64,000 nt of DNA from JAGOMW01 sp964596675 (GCA_964596675.1 CAZQUZ010000001.1:124001-188000), one strand, 5' to 3'; positions 22,013 through 32,678 are shown, counted from the stretch's first letter. Made by a program: numbers and translations. The notes: generated from the sequence alone by a model not told the origin.

Positions 22013-24013
22013 TTATTCTTTTGATGTACGCAGATATCCTTTTGCCTGGAGCACATATGAGAACATCATGATAAGTCCGCCTACTACCATCAGAACGATA
22101 ATTTTTTTATCCATACTCATCGCAGAGAGATCATAGATAGCGATCTTCCCGATAGTCAGGAGTAATAAGAGTAAACCGAGTAGTTTCTCACTCCTGTACT
22201 CATATCCATAATGTATCCCCACCATGAGCATACCGATAGAGAGGATAATCCACCAAATAGTCGTAGCGATAGCACGGATACCTCCAGTCTGGAATGGCGC
22301 ACCGATATCATTACAAAATGTGATAATCGCAAAATTCACGAGTAGAAGTACAGTAGTATATCCCATGATAACCAGGAGAAATGAAGGTCGATCCACCTTC
22401 TCGATACGCTGGATATCACGACTCACGCTGAGTGCGAGGAAGTATGCGATGGCAGCAAATACTCATTTCACAAAATGCCAATTCGCAAATATACCACCAT
22501 CGATCCAAAAATGCTCATCATCAGCAACGTGTGGGATAAAATTCGAGAGGAAGTATAAGAAGCTCCCGAAAAAACCAATCGATAACCAGATCGTACCGAC
22601 GCGCATGTTGGTACTAGAGACTGGATTTTTCGCTCACTGTATATATGCTGTGAGGACCATCAGAAAGCCTGGCAAGATAAAGAGTGCAAAAGTGAAATCC
22701 ATACCCTTTAGCACTTTTATAAAGATGATAAGTGCCGCTATCACTGCAGCAACTATAGAATATGAATCGATAAATTTTCTCATCGTAACTGGAGTCTTTC
22801 ACTGAAGACGCACTGCACCAGCCAAAAGCATCGCAGGTATGAGTGAAAGTACAGCGAGAACCGTAGGATAGGATACATCTGAAGTATCGCTATAAATATG
22901 TATAAGAGAAAGTATTCATCCGATGAAAGAGAAAAGAAATGCCGCTAATATACGCTCACCCTTATTGCCATCGAAGATATAAATCGTCGCAAATATCAAA
23001 CTAATATATGCGATAAACATATTCGCGATGAGCTCATAGTCTCAGAGAAGCGTATCGACTGCAAATACGACCGCTATCATACCACCGACGTACGCAGCTA
23101 CATGCTGATAACGACTCGACTCCAGGGGTCGTAAGAAATACCATGCTCCGAAATATGCCACTGCGATAACGAGATATGCAAACAACTCCGAAATCATAGA
23201 AACCCCAGAGAGAGCACTACTATGAAAGTAAAACCACAGGAATGGTACGAGATATCCTACAGAAATCCAGCCATCTTCTTTCGGTGAAAAAAAGCGTGCT
23301 GAATATGCTATACTCGCTATACTCATAACGACCAATATCGCGAGCAAAATAATAGTAAATATATCACTCTGGAAGAAACCTGCAGATACCGCCTGTATAT
23401 CCCCTGTATAGATGAGATGATGGAGCGTATATGTACCGAAAAATAATCCCAGTAAATTCAGAGGGATAAGATCATGAACAGCTATCTCGCGACCCATAAA
23501 AAATACTACAATATTCACTGCTGCGAAATATACGAGATATGCATTAAAGGAGATATTTGAAGCCCAGACATCATTTTGTCCGATAACAAAAGGAGTAAGG
23601 TATGCACCGAGTATGCCGAGCGCGAGAATCACTTTCGACTTACGCAGTGATGAAAAATATGCGACTGCAAGAGTAAAAAAGAATGCCGTCACTAAAGTAG
23701 CGACTTCCGGGATGGATGCTACGGCCACATCAGTCGTACGAGATCCATATATAAGTGTCCCATAGAGTAAGAGTATACCGCCTCACATGACCACATCAGC
23801 GAAGTATCTGAGTTTTTCAGAGAAAGAAAACGCACTTCCGATAATAATAAGTGACACGAAAAAACCGACACCGAGTCGCATAGTCTGGCTCATAGCCTCC
23901 CATACGCTCGTATAGATCAGATAGCCGAGCCCTGTGATAAAGAGCAGCGCACCTATAATAGGTACAAATTTCGCGATGATCACATCGATCGTCAGTGAAT
24001 GTTGTTGTTCCAT
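22013..24013 (-). CDS. DUF2339-family polytopic membrane protein
   Basis: 666 residues, almost all hydrophobic, with about 18-20 predicted helices. The run FVPIIGALLFITGLGYLIYT, then RLGVGFFVSLIIIGSAF, and later SKVILALGILGAYLTPF fit DUF2339 (a large predicted membrane protein family). ATG at 24013 (MEQQHSLTIDVIIAK) is preferred to a TTG at 24022. Function is unknown. It precedes the DUF4105 gene by 22 nt on the same strand, so the two probably share a transcript and an envelope role. Confidence 0.82.
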
Positions 24014-24127
24014 ATAAGGCAAGTAAAAAAATAAGGTACTACCGTAGGTAAGAATACATTATTTATTCGAAAAAACAATTTTCTCGAGACAAAAAAATAT
24101 TGACTTTTATATACTTTTGATAGGAAG

Positions 24128-24727
24128 TTATCTTTTTCACTGACAGATAAAGTACTCCTCGAAGCTCCTATCTCGACAGGCTTTCGGCTTAAAACGTATG
24201 AGTTTCGCATATTTCGACTTCACTGGCGTGATGAGATCCTGGATATCCTCTCAGACGAATACTTTTAAGATGACAGTTCCTCATTTTTTCAGGAACTCAT
24301 CGGCGACATCGAGTATCGCGATATTAAGCTCGATAGAGCGATACTGATCCACTCAGGTCATACCAGTCGTATTCGGAGCGATATCGGATGTAATGACATC
24401 GAACTCGGTGATATCACGCTCTCGGATGAACTTATGGATGACATCATAGTCGAATATACTCGCCTTTAGAAATGAGATATTCGGACGACCAAATGACTGT
24501 ATCGACTGGATATCGACACCGATGATGCGACCTGTATCTCAGACGATCTTCGATATCACCTGGATAAAACTCCCGGGCGCACTCGCGACATCGAGCACAC
24601 ACATACCTGGATGGATGATATCATATTTTTCCTGGATTTCGAGGAGCTTAAAGGCACTTCGCGCACGATAACCGAGCTTTTTGGCTTTCTCGAAGTAGGG
24701 ATCTTTCACGATAAATGGCTTTGACAT
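24128..24727 (-). CDS. rlmE: 23S rRNA 2'-O-methyltransferase RlmE (FtsJ)
   Basis: 199 residues. Methylates U2552 of 23S rRNA late in ribosome assembly. YFEKAKKLGYRARSAFKLLE is the K of the KDKE tetrad with its context. VLDVASAPGSFIQVI binds SAM. FDVITSDIAPNTTG carries the Asp, and LKKGGTVILKVFVGE carries the second Lys. It ends FEEYFICQGKR, with TGA as Gly near the end. The start at MSKPFIVKD fits the family. Confidence 0.94.
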
Positions 24728-24745
24728 AATGTAAAGATTATTTTT

Positions 24746-24773
24746 TTGACTTTTTATAGGAGTGATATAAGAT
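24746..24773 (+). promoter_or_regulatory. Possible promoter for the exonuclease gene
   Basis: TTGACT (24746-24751), 16-bp spacer, TAAGAT (24768-24773), about 59 nt before the start at 24832. The -10 is only a fair match. Confidence 0.4.
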
Positions 24774-24831
24774 ACTCTGTCGTCTTCGTTCTCTAGCATA
24801 GAGAGTACGACTAAAAAAGCAAATCATTTTT

Positions 24832-25431
24832 ATGCCAGAAAATACCGCCTGAACCTACCTCATCATAGACCTCGAGATGACCGGACTGAACCCATTTCAG
24901 CATGGTGTCATCGAGGTCGGAGCGATGGTGATGAACGATACCTTCGATGTGATAGGAGAGTTTTTTATGGATCTCATACCACCAGATAATATCATCATCG
25001 ACCCGAAAGCACTCGAGTACAATGGCTTCACTCTGGATCGTATCGCACTCGGTAAATCTTATGAAGAGTTCTGTGAGTACTGGGACGGATTCATGGAGAC
25101 GCACTTCCCTGAGGGGAAAAAACCTATCATGGTCGGACAGTTTATCACGGCTGATATAGCATTTCTTGGGAGTGTCTTCGCGAATGCTCGCAGACCGAAT
25201 CTCTATGAAAAACTCTGAAATGATATCATCGATACCAAGTCTATCGCGAACCAGGCAAATTCGATAGCAAGATATAATAAAATACAGCTTCCATTCCCCT
25301 CTACGAGCCTCTCAAAACCTGGTGGTATAGCAGATAGACTCCATATAACAGACTATACCGCACATACAGCGAGATGAGATATCATGGCAACACGAGAAGC
25401 ACTTATGAAGTTTCTAAAGTTTAAGAGATAA
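24832..25431 (+). CDS. DEDDh 3'-5' exonuclease
   Basis: 199 residues. IIDLEMTGLNPFQHGVIEVG holds the first acidic pair (D13, E15), GQFITADIAFLGSVF the third, and HTARGDIMATREAL the His and final Asp of the DEDDh class. This class includes the DnaQ proofreading subunit, RNase T and oligoribonuclease. The DLEMTGL string resembles oligoribonuclease, but the rest is closer to DnaQ-like exonucleases, so I leave the substrate open. It is divergent from rlmE and followed by an independent promoter. Confidence 0.85.
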
Positions 25432-25434
25432 GAA

Positions 25435-25463
25435 TTGACAAAAAATTAAAAAAGTATTATACT
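25435..25463 (+). promoter_or_regulatory. Consensus sigma-70 promoter
   Basis: TTGACA (25435-25440), 17-bp spacer, TATACT (25458-25463). The best promoter in the window. It starts a roughly 95-nt leader ahead of the small membrane protein at 25565. Confidence 0.85.
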
Positions 25464-25564
25464 ATATAAGTCCAGCTTCTGATGGGTTTTGGAAGTTAAA
25501 TTTTTTTATCTTTCCTCACCTGCGAATATGCTGGATGGGGATTATTTTCTTGAAAGGAAAATAT

Positions 25565-25777
25565 ATGGAATTCTCCATTAAGACTATCTTAGCAGTAATT
25601 GGTAAGATATTACTAGGCGCCTCAATAATGTGCTTAGGTTTAATAATTCTTTTCTCAAAAAAATCCATATTCCATTCTTGGGATATAAGGGATATAATTT
25701 TGAGTATCGTAGTATGTTCATACTGGCTATGGTTATTCTACTGCATAGGAAATGGTTTGCTAAAAACAAGCAAGTAA
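25565..25777 (+). CDS. Small two-helix membrane protein
   Basis: 70 residues. Two hydrophobic segments (TILAVIGKILLGASIMCLGL and IILSIVVCSYWLWLFYCIG) are separated by a charged loop. It has one of the few recognisable ribosome sites, AAAGGA about 7 nt before the ATG. It is driven by a consensus promoter and closed by a terminator, so it is a single-gene unit. It resembles no family I know. The strong promoter suggests high or stress-related expression. Confidence 0.65.
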   Translation: MEFSIKTILAVIGKILLGASIMCLGLIILFSKKSIFHSWDIRDIILSIVVCSYWLWLFYCIGNGLLKTSK

Positions 25778-25788
25778 TCCCCCTCTCT

Positions 25789-25820
25789 AAACCACCAATC
25801 TAGCGATTCGGTGGTTTTTT
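25789..25820 (+). terminator. Terminator after the small membrane protein
   Basis: Stem AAACCACC / GGTGGTTT, 16-nt loop region, T-run. Confidence 0.85.
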
Positions 25821-25822
25821 AT

Positions 25823-25854
25823 AAAAAAATCCCTCCAAATGGAGGGATTTTTTT
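25823..25854. terminator. Terminator after rplL
   Basis: Stem AAAATCCCTCC / GGAGGGATTTT with an AAAT loop, 11 nt beyond the rplL stop. It is symmetric and could serve both directions. Confidence 0.9.
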
Positions 25855-25864
25855 AGGAGAATAA

Positions 25865-26248
25865 TTACTTAATCTCGACAGTAGCACCAGCCTCAGAAAG
25901 TTGAGTCTTGATTTTCTCAGCCTCATCTTTCTTGATACCTTTTTTGATGTCACCACCATTATCAGCAAGACCCTTTGCTTCAGCAAGACCAAGACCAGTA
26001 ATCTCACGGATTACCTTAATGACAGCGATTTTCTGAGCTCCAGCTGAAGTCATAACGACATCAAATGAAGTCTTCTCATCGTCACCACCAGCTGCAGGAC
26101 CAGCACCACCAGCCATTACTGCTACAGGAGCAGCTGCAGAAACTCCGAATTTCTCCTCCATAGCGGAGACGAGATCAGCGAGCTCTACGATCGTGAGACC
26201 CTCGACGAGTTCGAGTACCTTCTCAGCATTTTTAGAAAGATCAGCCAT
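25865..26248 (-). CDS. rplL: Ribosomal protein bL12 (L7/L12)
   Basis: 127 residues. The stalk protein that recruits translational GTPases. N-terminal dimer helix (KVLELVEGLTIVELADLVSA), Ala/Gly hinge (VAVMAGGAGPAAGG), and the C-terminal domain KIAVIKVIREITGLGLAEAK with the factor-binding surface. It follows rplJ in the usual order. A run of about 145 nt separates the two genes. Confidence 0.98.
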   Translation of the reverse strand: MADLSKNAEKVLELVEGLTIVELADLVSAMEEKFGVSAAAPVAVMAGGAGPAAGGDDEKTSFDVVMTSAGAQKIAVIKVIREITGLGLAEAKGLADNGGDIKKGIKKDEAEKIKTQLSEAGATVEIK

Positions 26249-26393
26249 AGTATAAAAAGGAAAGGAAATAAAGTATATATTCGTTCTATCGTTTATTCGT
26301 TTTTTGAGGACAAAGAAACGAATCCGCGAATATATCGAAGTTTTGCGCTTCGTCCATAGCCTCTCAAGAAGAGACTATGAGACGAAAATCAAA

Positions 26394-27116
26394 CTATGCA
26401 GCTGGAGTCTCTTCTGCAGCTGGAGTCTCTGCCGGAGCCTCAGTAGCTTCTGCCACGACTGGAGCTGGAGCCTCTGGAGCCGCTTCGGCAACTGGTGACT
26501 CTGCTGGAGTCTCAGCCACTGGAGCTGCTGGAGCCTCTACTGGAGCTGGAGCTTCTTCTTTTTTTGCTGGAGCTGGAGCAGACCCGACGAGATCACCGAC
26601 TTTTGTGAGTGATTTCGCAGTGAGATCCTTACCAGCAGCATCGAAGAATCGAGCCAGACCAGAAAGTGGAGACATCATAGAACCGAGGAGTTTCGCGAGG
26701 AGGACTTCACGAGATGGGAGAGTAGCGAGCTTCTTCGTCTCTGTAGCGTCCATAAGACGACCATCCATATATCCACCGACGAATGTGATTTTCTGCTCTT
26801 TCTTCCACTCATTCGCATACTTATTCGCGATACCGAGAGGAGCGAGTGCATCACCCTTCGCGATGACGAGAGCGACCTGACCTGGGAGAGTAGCGAGATC
26901 GAGCTCAGCACCGTATACATTCTGGAATGCGATACGGATGAGAGTCTTCTTTACGATGACATAGAGAGCGTTCTGTGCGCGGAGTTCTTTTTTTAGAGTA
27001 GAAACCTCGAGTACAGTGACTTTCTGATTCGATGTGAAAGCGACACTTTTCGCTTCCTTCAGATGCGCTTCGAGAGCCGCGAGTTGCTCGCTTTTCTTTG
27101 CTTTTGATACAGCCAT
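26394..27116 (-). CDS. rplJ: Ribosomal protein uL10 with an Ala/Pro/Glu-rich C-terminal extension
   Basis: 240 residues against about 165-175 usually. The start MAVSKAKKSEQLAALEAHLK is canonical, with ALYVIVKKTLIRIAFQN and the stalk base following. After about residue 180 the normal L12-binding helix region gives way to roughly 55 residues made mainly of Ala, Pro, Glu and Val. L10 anchors L12 dimers and represses its own operon. The in-frame sequence upstream of M27116 is not used because the family start is clear. The tail ends with TAG. Confidence 0.96.
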   Translation of the reverse strand: MAVSKAKKSEQLAALEAHLKEAKSVAFTSNQKVTVLEVSTLKKELRAQNALYVIVKKTLIRIAFQNVYGAELDLATLPGQVALVIAKGDALAPLGIANKYANEWKKEQKITFVGGYMDGRLMDATETKKLATLPSREVLLAKLLGSMMSPLSGLARFFDAAGKDLTAKSLTKVGDLVGSAPAPAKKEEAPAPVEAPAAPVAETPAESPVAEAAPEAPAPVVAEATEAPAETPAAEETPAA

Positions 27117-27289
27117 TTGGACAAAAATTATAAAGTAGGAATCATGAGCCATGCTCATACACTCTGACGAAAGTGCAAAAAAAATCCGCACTATATCGTA
27201 CGAACCTATGAGTTATCCAGTATTCAAGTTATCAAGTTATCAAGTATGATACATACTTTTAGAACTTTATACTTTCTACTTTAGAACTG

Positions 27290-27352
27290 TGCGGTCCACC
27301 TCGGTTGGCTATTTTTATCCCGTGAGGGAACCAACTGTCTCCGATAGAGTGA
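27290..27352 (-). promoter_or_regulatory. L10 leader (ribosomal autoregulation element)
   Basis: On the minus strand GTTGG pairs with CCAAC around an inner TTCCC/GGGA hairpin, followed directly by CGAGGTG, the conserved kink-turn-like strand of L10 leaders. It lies ahead of rplJ, where excess L10-L12 complex would bind to stop translation. Confidence 0.8.
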
Positions 27353-27356
27353 CTGG

Positions 27357-27383
27357 ATTATATAGAGAAATTGAGAAAGTCAA
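27357..27383 (-). promoter_or_regulatory. rplJL promoter
   Basis: Read on the minus strand: TTGACT (27378-27383) and TATAAT (27357-27362) with a short 15-bp spacer. It places transcription start near the 5' edge of the L10 leader. Confidence 0.5.
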
Positions 27384-27426
27384 ATAAAAATTTTTTTCTC
27401 TCGTGATTTTTCTTATACTCAGATAT

Positions 27427-29298
27427 ATGAAAACTTTGTTTCTCGCATTTCTCGGGGGCATGCTCGTATTCGCTATATACCATTCATTGGATATTTGGTG
27501 GAGTTTTTCGAAGGTAGGATCCTCATACGGGAGTTTCGAAATATTAGGACGTGATAATACCGTACTAACACGTATACCTGAAGAAGATGGCTTCTCACTT
27601 CCCTACACATGACCACTCGATACAGACCTTATAAAAAGTATTATACAGATAGAAGATAGGCGCTTTTATAGTCATCATGGTATCGATATCATCGGTAAAT
27701 GATGAGCTCTCATAGAGAACTATCGAGCGAGTGGGATAGTGCGCTGAGGGAGTACACTCACAGAGCAATATATAAAAAATCAATATTTTCCAGGAGCACC
27801 TCGTAGCATCATACAAAAAATCAAAGAAAGTATCTATGCGATATTGCTGGAATTTCATAGTAGTAAAGACACTATACTTAGATGATATCTCGATACTGTC
27901 TATATGGGTAATAGTCTGTATGGGATAGAGACTGCGAAAGCAATATATTTTTCTGGAAATATCGACCAAAATGCGCGTATCGAGATCATAACACGGATCA
28001 AGTATCCGAACCCTTCAGATGGAAGAGATGCCTACCAAAAATGAATATCTGAAAAATTAGGTATGCCGAATGAAGCATTTGTCATACCAAAAAGAGAGCG
28101 TCCCCAATATATCAATACCTATCCTCACCTCACTGAACGTATAAAAAGAGAGGTTTTTCTCCGATGTAGTGGTAGGACAAATGAGCTCGAAAAATTCATA
28201 CAAATACTACCCACTACCCTCTGTAGTACAAAATCAATCTCTCTCAAAACCAGTATAGATACAAAACTCATGATCCTAGGGAAAACGATGCTAAATACAA
28301 CTCTCGAAGGACTTCAGGAGAAAAACATACATAATGGTAGTATCTATGTATGGTCTGAAAAAGAAAAGAAAGTAATCATATATCTCGGTAATGGCGATAT
28401 CTCTCGTGATAATGCTGTCGATATGATAGTGAAGAAACGCTCAGTATGATCGACTCTCAAACCTTTTGTCTATCGACTCGCTCTCCGCCTCGGAGCCCAT
28501 CCAGATAATTATATTCTCGATGAGAAAAAAATATATGAAACCGATGCACCTGAGATTTCCTATATCGCCGAGAACTACATACCGAAATCATATGGTCCTG
28601 TCACCCTCAGGGAAGCACTCGGAAACAGTCTCAATAGCTCAACCGTGAGACTGTCAGAACATCTCGGTATCGGACGTATTTATGAAGCCTATAGAAGCAT
28701 AGGCCTCGATATCGAACATGACTCTGGATACTATGGATATAGTATATCACTCGGGTGAGTCGAGCTCACGCTCGAGAATCTTATCGAATGATATCGGGAT
28801 CTCCTGGATCTCTCTGATGCAGCGAACTTTCTCATATTCGATATCCTGAGCGAGGACCAAAATCGAGCTCGCACATTCTGAGTATCGAGTATCCTCAATA
28901 CTTCTATACCTCTCGCTGTAAAAACTGGAACCAGTACAGACTTTCGAGATAACTGGACCATATGATATGATGAAGATACCATCATCTGAATATGGGTGTG
29001 AAATGTAAATCGTGAAAGTATGGACGACGTCTCTGGTATCAGTGGTGCTGGACCACTCTATCATCAGATCGCCGAAGCACTAATATATGCTGGGTACATA
29101 ACAAAAACCAGTCGTACTCCCCCTGAGAATATCATATATGACTATATTTGCATAGATACTTCTTGTCTACAGAAGAGATGAGCCTATCGCAAAGAGGATG
29201 GGGCACAAAAATCAGATAGTATCCATCAGATATATTATCTAGAGGATTTTATCACGCCACTCACGAGTGAGGAGAAAGTAAAATGGAAGATACGGTAA
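27427..29298 (+). CDS. pbpC: Penicillin-binding protein 1C-like transglycosylase/transpeptidase
   Basis: 623 residues. An N-terminal membrane anchor, then a GT51 glycosyltransferase domain: IIQIEDRRFYSHHGIDIIG with the catalytic Glu, and GIVRGGSTLTEQYIKN (one Gly is TGA). The transpeptidase domain has KKRSVGSTLKPFVYRLAL (SxxK), a central SSTVRLSEHLG (SxN equivalent less clear), and AVKTGTSTDFRDNW (KTG). It lacks the C-terminal domain of E. coli PBP1C but has its layout. It polymerises and cross-links peptidoglycan. A TATACT hexamer ends 7 nt before the ATG. In many bacteria pbpC accompanies an alpha-2-macroglobulin gene; here that is at 43793-49684. Confidence 0.88.
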
Positions 29299-29326
29299 TT
29301 GCATTTCTCTCGATTTTTTATATACT
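29299..29326 (+). promoter_or_regulatory. gmk promoter, leaderless arrangement
   Basis: TTGCAT (29299-29304), 16-bp spacer, TATACT (29321-29326). The start codon is only 8 nt beyond the -10. Confidence 0.65.
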
Positions 29327-29334
29327 CTCATACT

Positions 29335-29898
29335 ATGTGAAACCCTACTGTATTCATCCTTTCTGGTCCTGCCTGAGTCGGTAAGACCACCCTCTGGCAC
29401 GAGATAGAGTCGACGACACCACACGTGTCGAAAGTCATCACCACGACCTCACGTGGAGCGCGCGAGTGAGAAGTCGATGGACAGCACTACTATTTCATCT
29501 CTCGGAAAGAGTTCGAGGATACGATCCATACTGGCGGATTTATCGAGTATGCTCTCGTACATACGAACTACTACGGCTCGACTGATAGGGAGCTCGCTCG
29601 TATCATAGCCGAAGAGAAGTCACCCCTCTATATCATCGAGCCTCAGGGCATGGTCCATCTAAAGCCACTTCTCGAAAGTCGTGGATATAGCGTGGTCACC
29701 ATATTTCTCCTACCACCATCACTCGAGGAGCTAAAGACTCGACTCCACCAGCGAGGCACAGAGACGGCAGAGCAGTTCGAAATACGACTCGCAACCGCTA
29801 TGCATGAGCTCGAGCAACAGGAGTTCTATGATATCCGCCTCGTAAATGACGAACTCGAAAAAACCAAAATGGAACTCCGCACTCTTCTCAGTATGTAA
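29335..29898 (+). CDS. gmk: Guanylate kinase
   Basis: 187 residues. Phosphorylates GMP to GDP. The P-loop is SGPAGVGKTT (residues 10-19), one of its glycines being TGA. VITTTSRGAREGEVDGQHYY is the GMP-binding region with the Arg pair and Tyr, and YALVHTNYYGS continues it. The lid and C-terminus are RLHQRGTETAEQFEIRL. Slightly shorter than usual but complete. The start ATG-TGA encodes Met-Gly. Confidence 0.95.
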
Positions 29899-29907
29899 AT
29901 TTTTCTT

Positions 29908-30900
29908 ATGATACCATTCCATAAAATCTACTCCGCGATATTTAAGTCATTCGACCTCCAGAGTGAGACAAATACGATACAGCACCTCATAAAAGATGGT
30001 GTGAGTCGTGTCCTCATCATCAAACGATCATGGATATACGCGCTCGCACTTATCTGGATACCACTCATCATCCTCATCGTCGGTGGTGCCAATATCGTGA
30101 CAGCGATGCTATACCATAAAGATGCACTCGTCGCATATTCACTCATCGGAGGTGTGAGTATATCACTCTTATTATTCATACTATCAGTCTGGTCATATCT
30201 CGTACATTTTCGTGCTATCTACAGTCGTGCGAGTATACGGACTGATTTTACTACACTTCTCGAAGATCTCCATGCATGAGATAAATACTTTATGCGATTT
30301 TTTGATCAGACGGTACTAAATCAAATCATCCTAATCATCCTCATGATCTGGAGTGGAGCATCATACTTCTGACATATGCGAGAATCATGGAGCGCTATCA
30401 TATGGCTCGATATCATACTCCTGCTCCTCCAGTGGATATTTCTCTGAAAGTATAGAAAACACATGATAGACATGGAGATGGACTATAACATCGTCATCCC
30501 ATGAAAAATCATGTTCGTGAATCAGTCTGGAATGCTATCAAGCGTAAATACTATCGAAAGTGATAAAGTGAAGACCGTGAGTGCGAAATACTCTGGGTGG
30601 ATAGGAAGTTTTTTTAACTTCGGAACGATAGAAATCATGACAGAGTGAGATAGTAATAGTACTGGGACGCTGCCTATGTACTATGTGACAGCGCCAAATG
30701 AAACTGCACGACTCATCCAGAGCATGCTGGATCCTGAGCAGACGAAAGAGCCAAATATCCCTATCGCACCGAAGCTCCCTGATGATGGAACACATGATAC
30801 CAAAATCCCAAAACATTATGCCAGTGCGAAGTGAAGTACGATATCACACAAACATGTGACCTACGATGTAAAAGGGACTGTGAGGGATGTACTCGAATAG
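29908..30900 (+). CDS. Membrane protein with a PH-like domain
   Basis: 330 residues. Two pairs of membrane helices (ALALIWIPLIILIVGGANI with SLIGGVSISLLLFILSVW, then QIILIILMIWSGASYFG with IIWLDIILLLLQWIFLG). A beta-rich region follows at about residues 195-270: MDYNIVIPGKIMFVNQSG and NFGTIEIMTEGD, resembling bacterial PH (bPH2) domains. The C-terminus is Pro/Lys-rich. Function unknown. It starts 9 nt after gmk and its TAG is 2 nt from a converging gene. Confidence 0.72.
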
Positions 30901-30902
30901 AT

Positions 30903-31385
30903 TTATATTTTCTGAAATCTTAAACCTCTCTGAGTATTTGATACGATAAATCCATCATCCTGAAATACCAATGGATGGATGGAAAAATGAGATTTTATAA
31001 CATATATAATATCTCTCGCGAGCTCTAATCTGAGACTCTTTTCAGGGTATCATAGACGGGAAGCAATACCTGAAACTAGTATAGTTTCATCTATATATAC
31101 TTCTGTTATGTTATCTATAAAAGCATTTTGATGGGATAATAACTGAAAATATTTTATCAAACTGGTGTCAATACTATTTTGGATATTGTCTTCTGCTTCT
31201 GTCATACTCAGAGCTGTGCCTAACCACTCATTCACTTTTTTTTCGAAGAAAGTATCACCATTCGTGATGTGCATGAGCCTTTTTCATAACAGAGTGGCAG
31301 CATCGTGAGAGAAAAATCCATTATGCTCTGAATTTCATGATGCTTCCTGGAGAGAAGCCTCTGGAGATAATTGATTTTTAGACAT
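30903..31385 (-). CDS. Hypothetical protein
   Basis: 160 residues with TGA glycines. Mostly helical, acidic N-terminus (MSKNQLSPEASLQEASGN), then TFFEKKVNEWLGTALSMTEA and a strand-rich end (FIVSNTQRGLRFQ). No motif or signal peptide that I recognise. It stands alone with AT-rich upstream DNA. Confidence 0.65.
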
Positions 31386-31432
31386 AAATTTATACTATAC
31401 GATACATAGTTACTATATTTAGTATAATACTT

Positions 31433-32158
31433 TTGTCAAAAATACCATACTCTCATACACACATCCTCTCTGAAAATGTCGGAAATAACGCTTTCTCATA
31501 CGATATCCGTACGCGGAAATATCTCACCATACCAGCACTGCGGAACTGAACTCTCAATGATGTACGAATCTGAGAGCATATCGTCTTCGAAGAGGTGGAA
31601 GATGGCACTCTCAGATCATGTATATGACTCGAACAGTTTATACGACTTTCAGATAACGAGAAACCCATCATCATCTTCGATAATCATAATCATGCTCTCT
31701 ATTTCTGGCTAGAAGGGATGCGCGAGGGCATCATATCGCCATGATGTGAGCTCATCCATATCGACGAGCACTCGGATCTCTGGGACAATATCTATCCTCT
31801 CAATAAAGAGAAAGCGATAACAGAGAGAGACTATGCATGGCAGTACACCAATCACTCGTGTAATGTCGGGAACTATATCCGTCCTGCGCTCGACTCTGGT
31901 CTTATCGGGAGCATGATACGCATAGAAAATGCCTGGGAAGTCGAGAAATATATCGACTACACTCCGAACGCGAATAGTATACTGAATATCGATCTCGACT
32001 TTTTCTCACCTGAGATGGACTTCATCGATAGTGAGATGAAGCTCAGATGTATCCGAAATTTGCTCCCGAAGGTAAAATGTGTTACTATAGCGACATCACC
32101 ATTTTTTATCGACCAATGACTCGCCATAGAGAAACTCCATGACATCTTCGCGAAATAA
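31433..32158 (+). CDS. UPF0489-family protein
   Basis: About 241 residues. The signature KPIIIFDNHNHALYFWLEG, then CELIHIDEHSDLWDN and SILNIDLDFFSPEMDF, belongs to UPF0489, a family whose acidic and His residues recall arginase-like metal sites. Activity is unknown. No ATG fits the start. A TTG at 31433 (LSKIPYSHTHI) is the most likely, but a TATAAT hexamer ends only 4 nt before it, so the exact start is uncertain. Glycines at several sites are TGA. Confidence 0.78.
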
Positions 32159-32199
32159 GGCCACTCTACAACAAAAAAGATGTAGTATTTTTAAATGAA

Positions 32200-32499
32200 A
32201 TGATTCTCTCCGGACTGAAACAACTGAGAGATAATGGCAGAGAAAATATAAATTTTTTGGATTTTACTGATATGAGTGGGAACCTCTGAGAAAATATTTT
32301 TGCACCAGAATGGACACATTATTGGAATTATTGGCGATGACAATTTGCAGAACAGACGACAAGAGAGTGATGAGAAAGAGTATTTCGAAAATGTATAGAA
32401 GAATTACGTAATAAATGATATCTTCGTGATATAGATCTCAGCTGACTCACATGAAACTTTAGCGAAAAAGTCCGCCAGATACTCGAAGAGACACTCTAG
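32200..32499 (+). CDS. Small hypothetical protein
   Basis: 99 residues from ATG at 32200, with many TGA glycines (RGGQ- and EGGE-type strings) and TAG stop. The frame is also open upstream to the end of the UPF0489 gene (RPLYNKKDVVFLNE), so the start may be earlier, or the two were once one reading frame. Aromatic-rich middle (APEWTHYWNYWRGQFAEQ) and helical end. The stop lies in a terminator stem. Confidence 0.6.
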
Positions 32500-32513
32500 A
32501 GTGTCTCTTTTTT
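32486..32513 (+). terminator. Terminator after the 32200 gene
   Basis: Stem AGAGACACTC / GAGTGTCTCT with T-run. Both converging stop codons sit inside it. Confidence 0.85.
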
Positions 32514-32678
32514 TCTGCGCATGTTTCGCACTCACTCATCGAGCTTTTTCAGGTGGTCATGACTGGGATGATCATGTGGTGGATGCTCTGTACTTACTCC
32601 TCCTGACTTATCAGATGCAGCATAAGCTGCAGTCACACATGAGAGACAAAATACGAGAATGAGTGAGCGGAGAATCAT
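32496..32678 (-). CDS. Small secreted His-rich protein
   Basis: 60 residues. A signal peptide (MILRSLILVFCLSCVTAAYA) with a probable cleavage after AYA, then EHPPHDHPSHDHLKKLDE. The His cluster could bind zinc, copper or nickel. It overlaps the converging 32200 gene by 4 nt. The ORF is short, but the textbook signal peptide supports it. Confidence 0.62.

Noticed and set aside
26377..26880. Plus-strand Ala/Gly/Ser-rich open frame
   Set aside because: Antisense shadow of the Ala/Pro/Glu tail of L10.
31476..31712. Plus-strand frame MSEITLSHTISVRG
   Set aside because: It has an ATG, but is one base out of frame with the conserved UPF0489 motifs.
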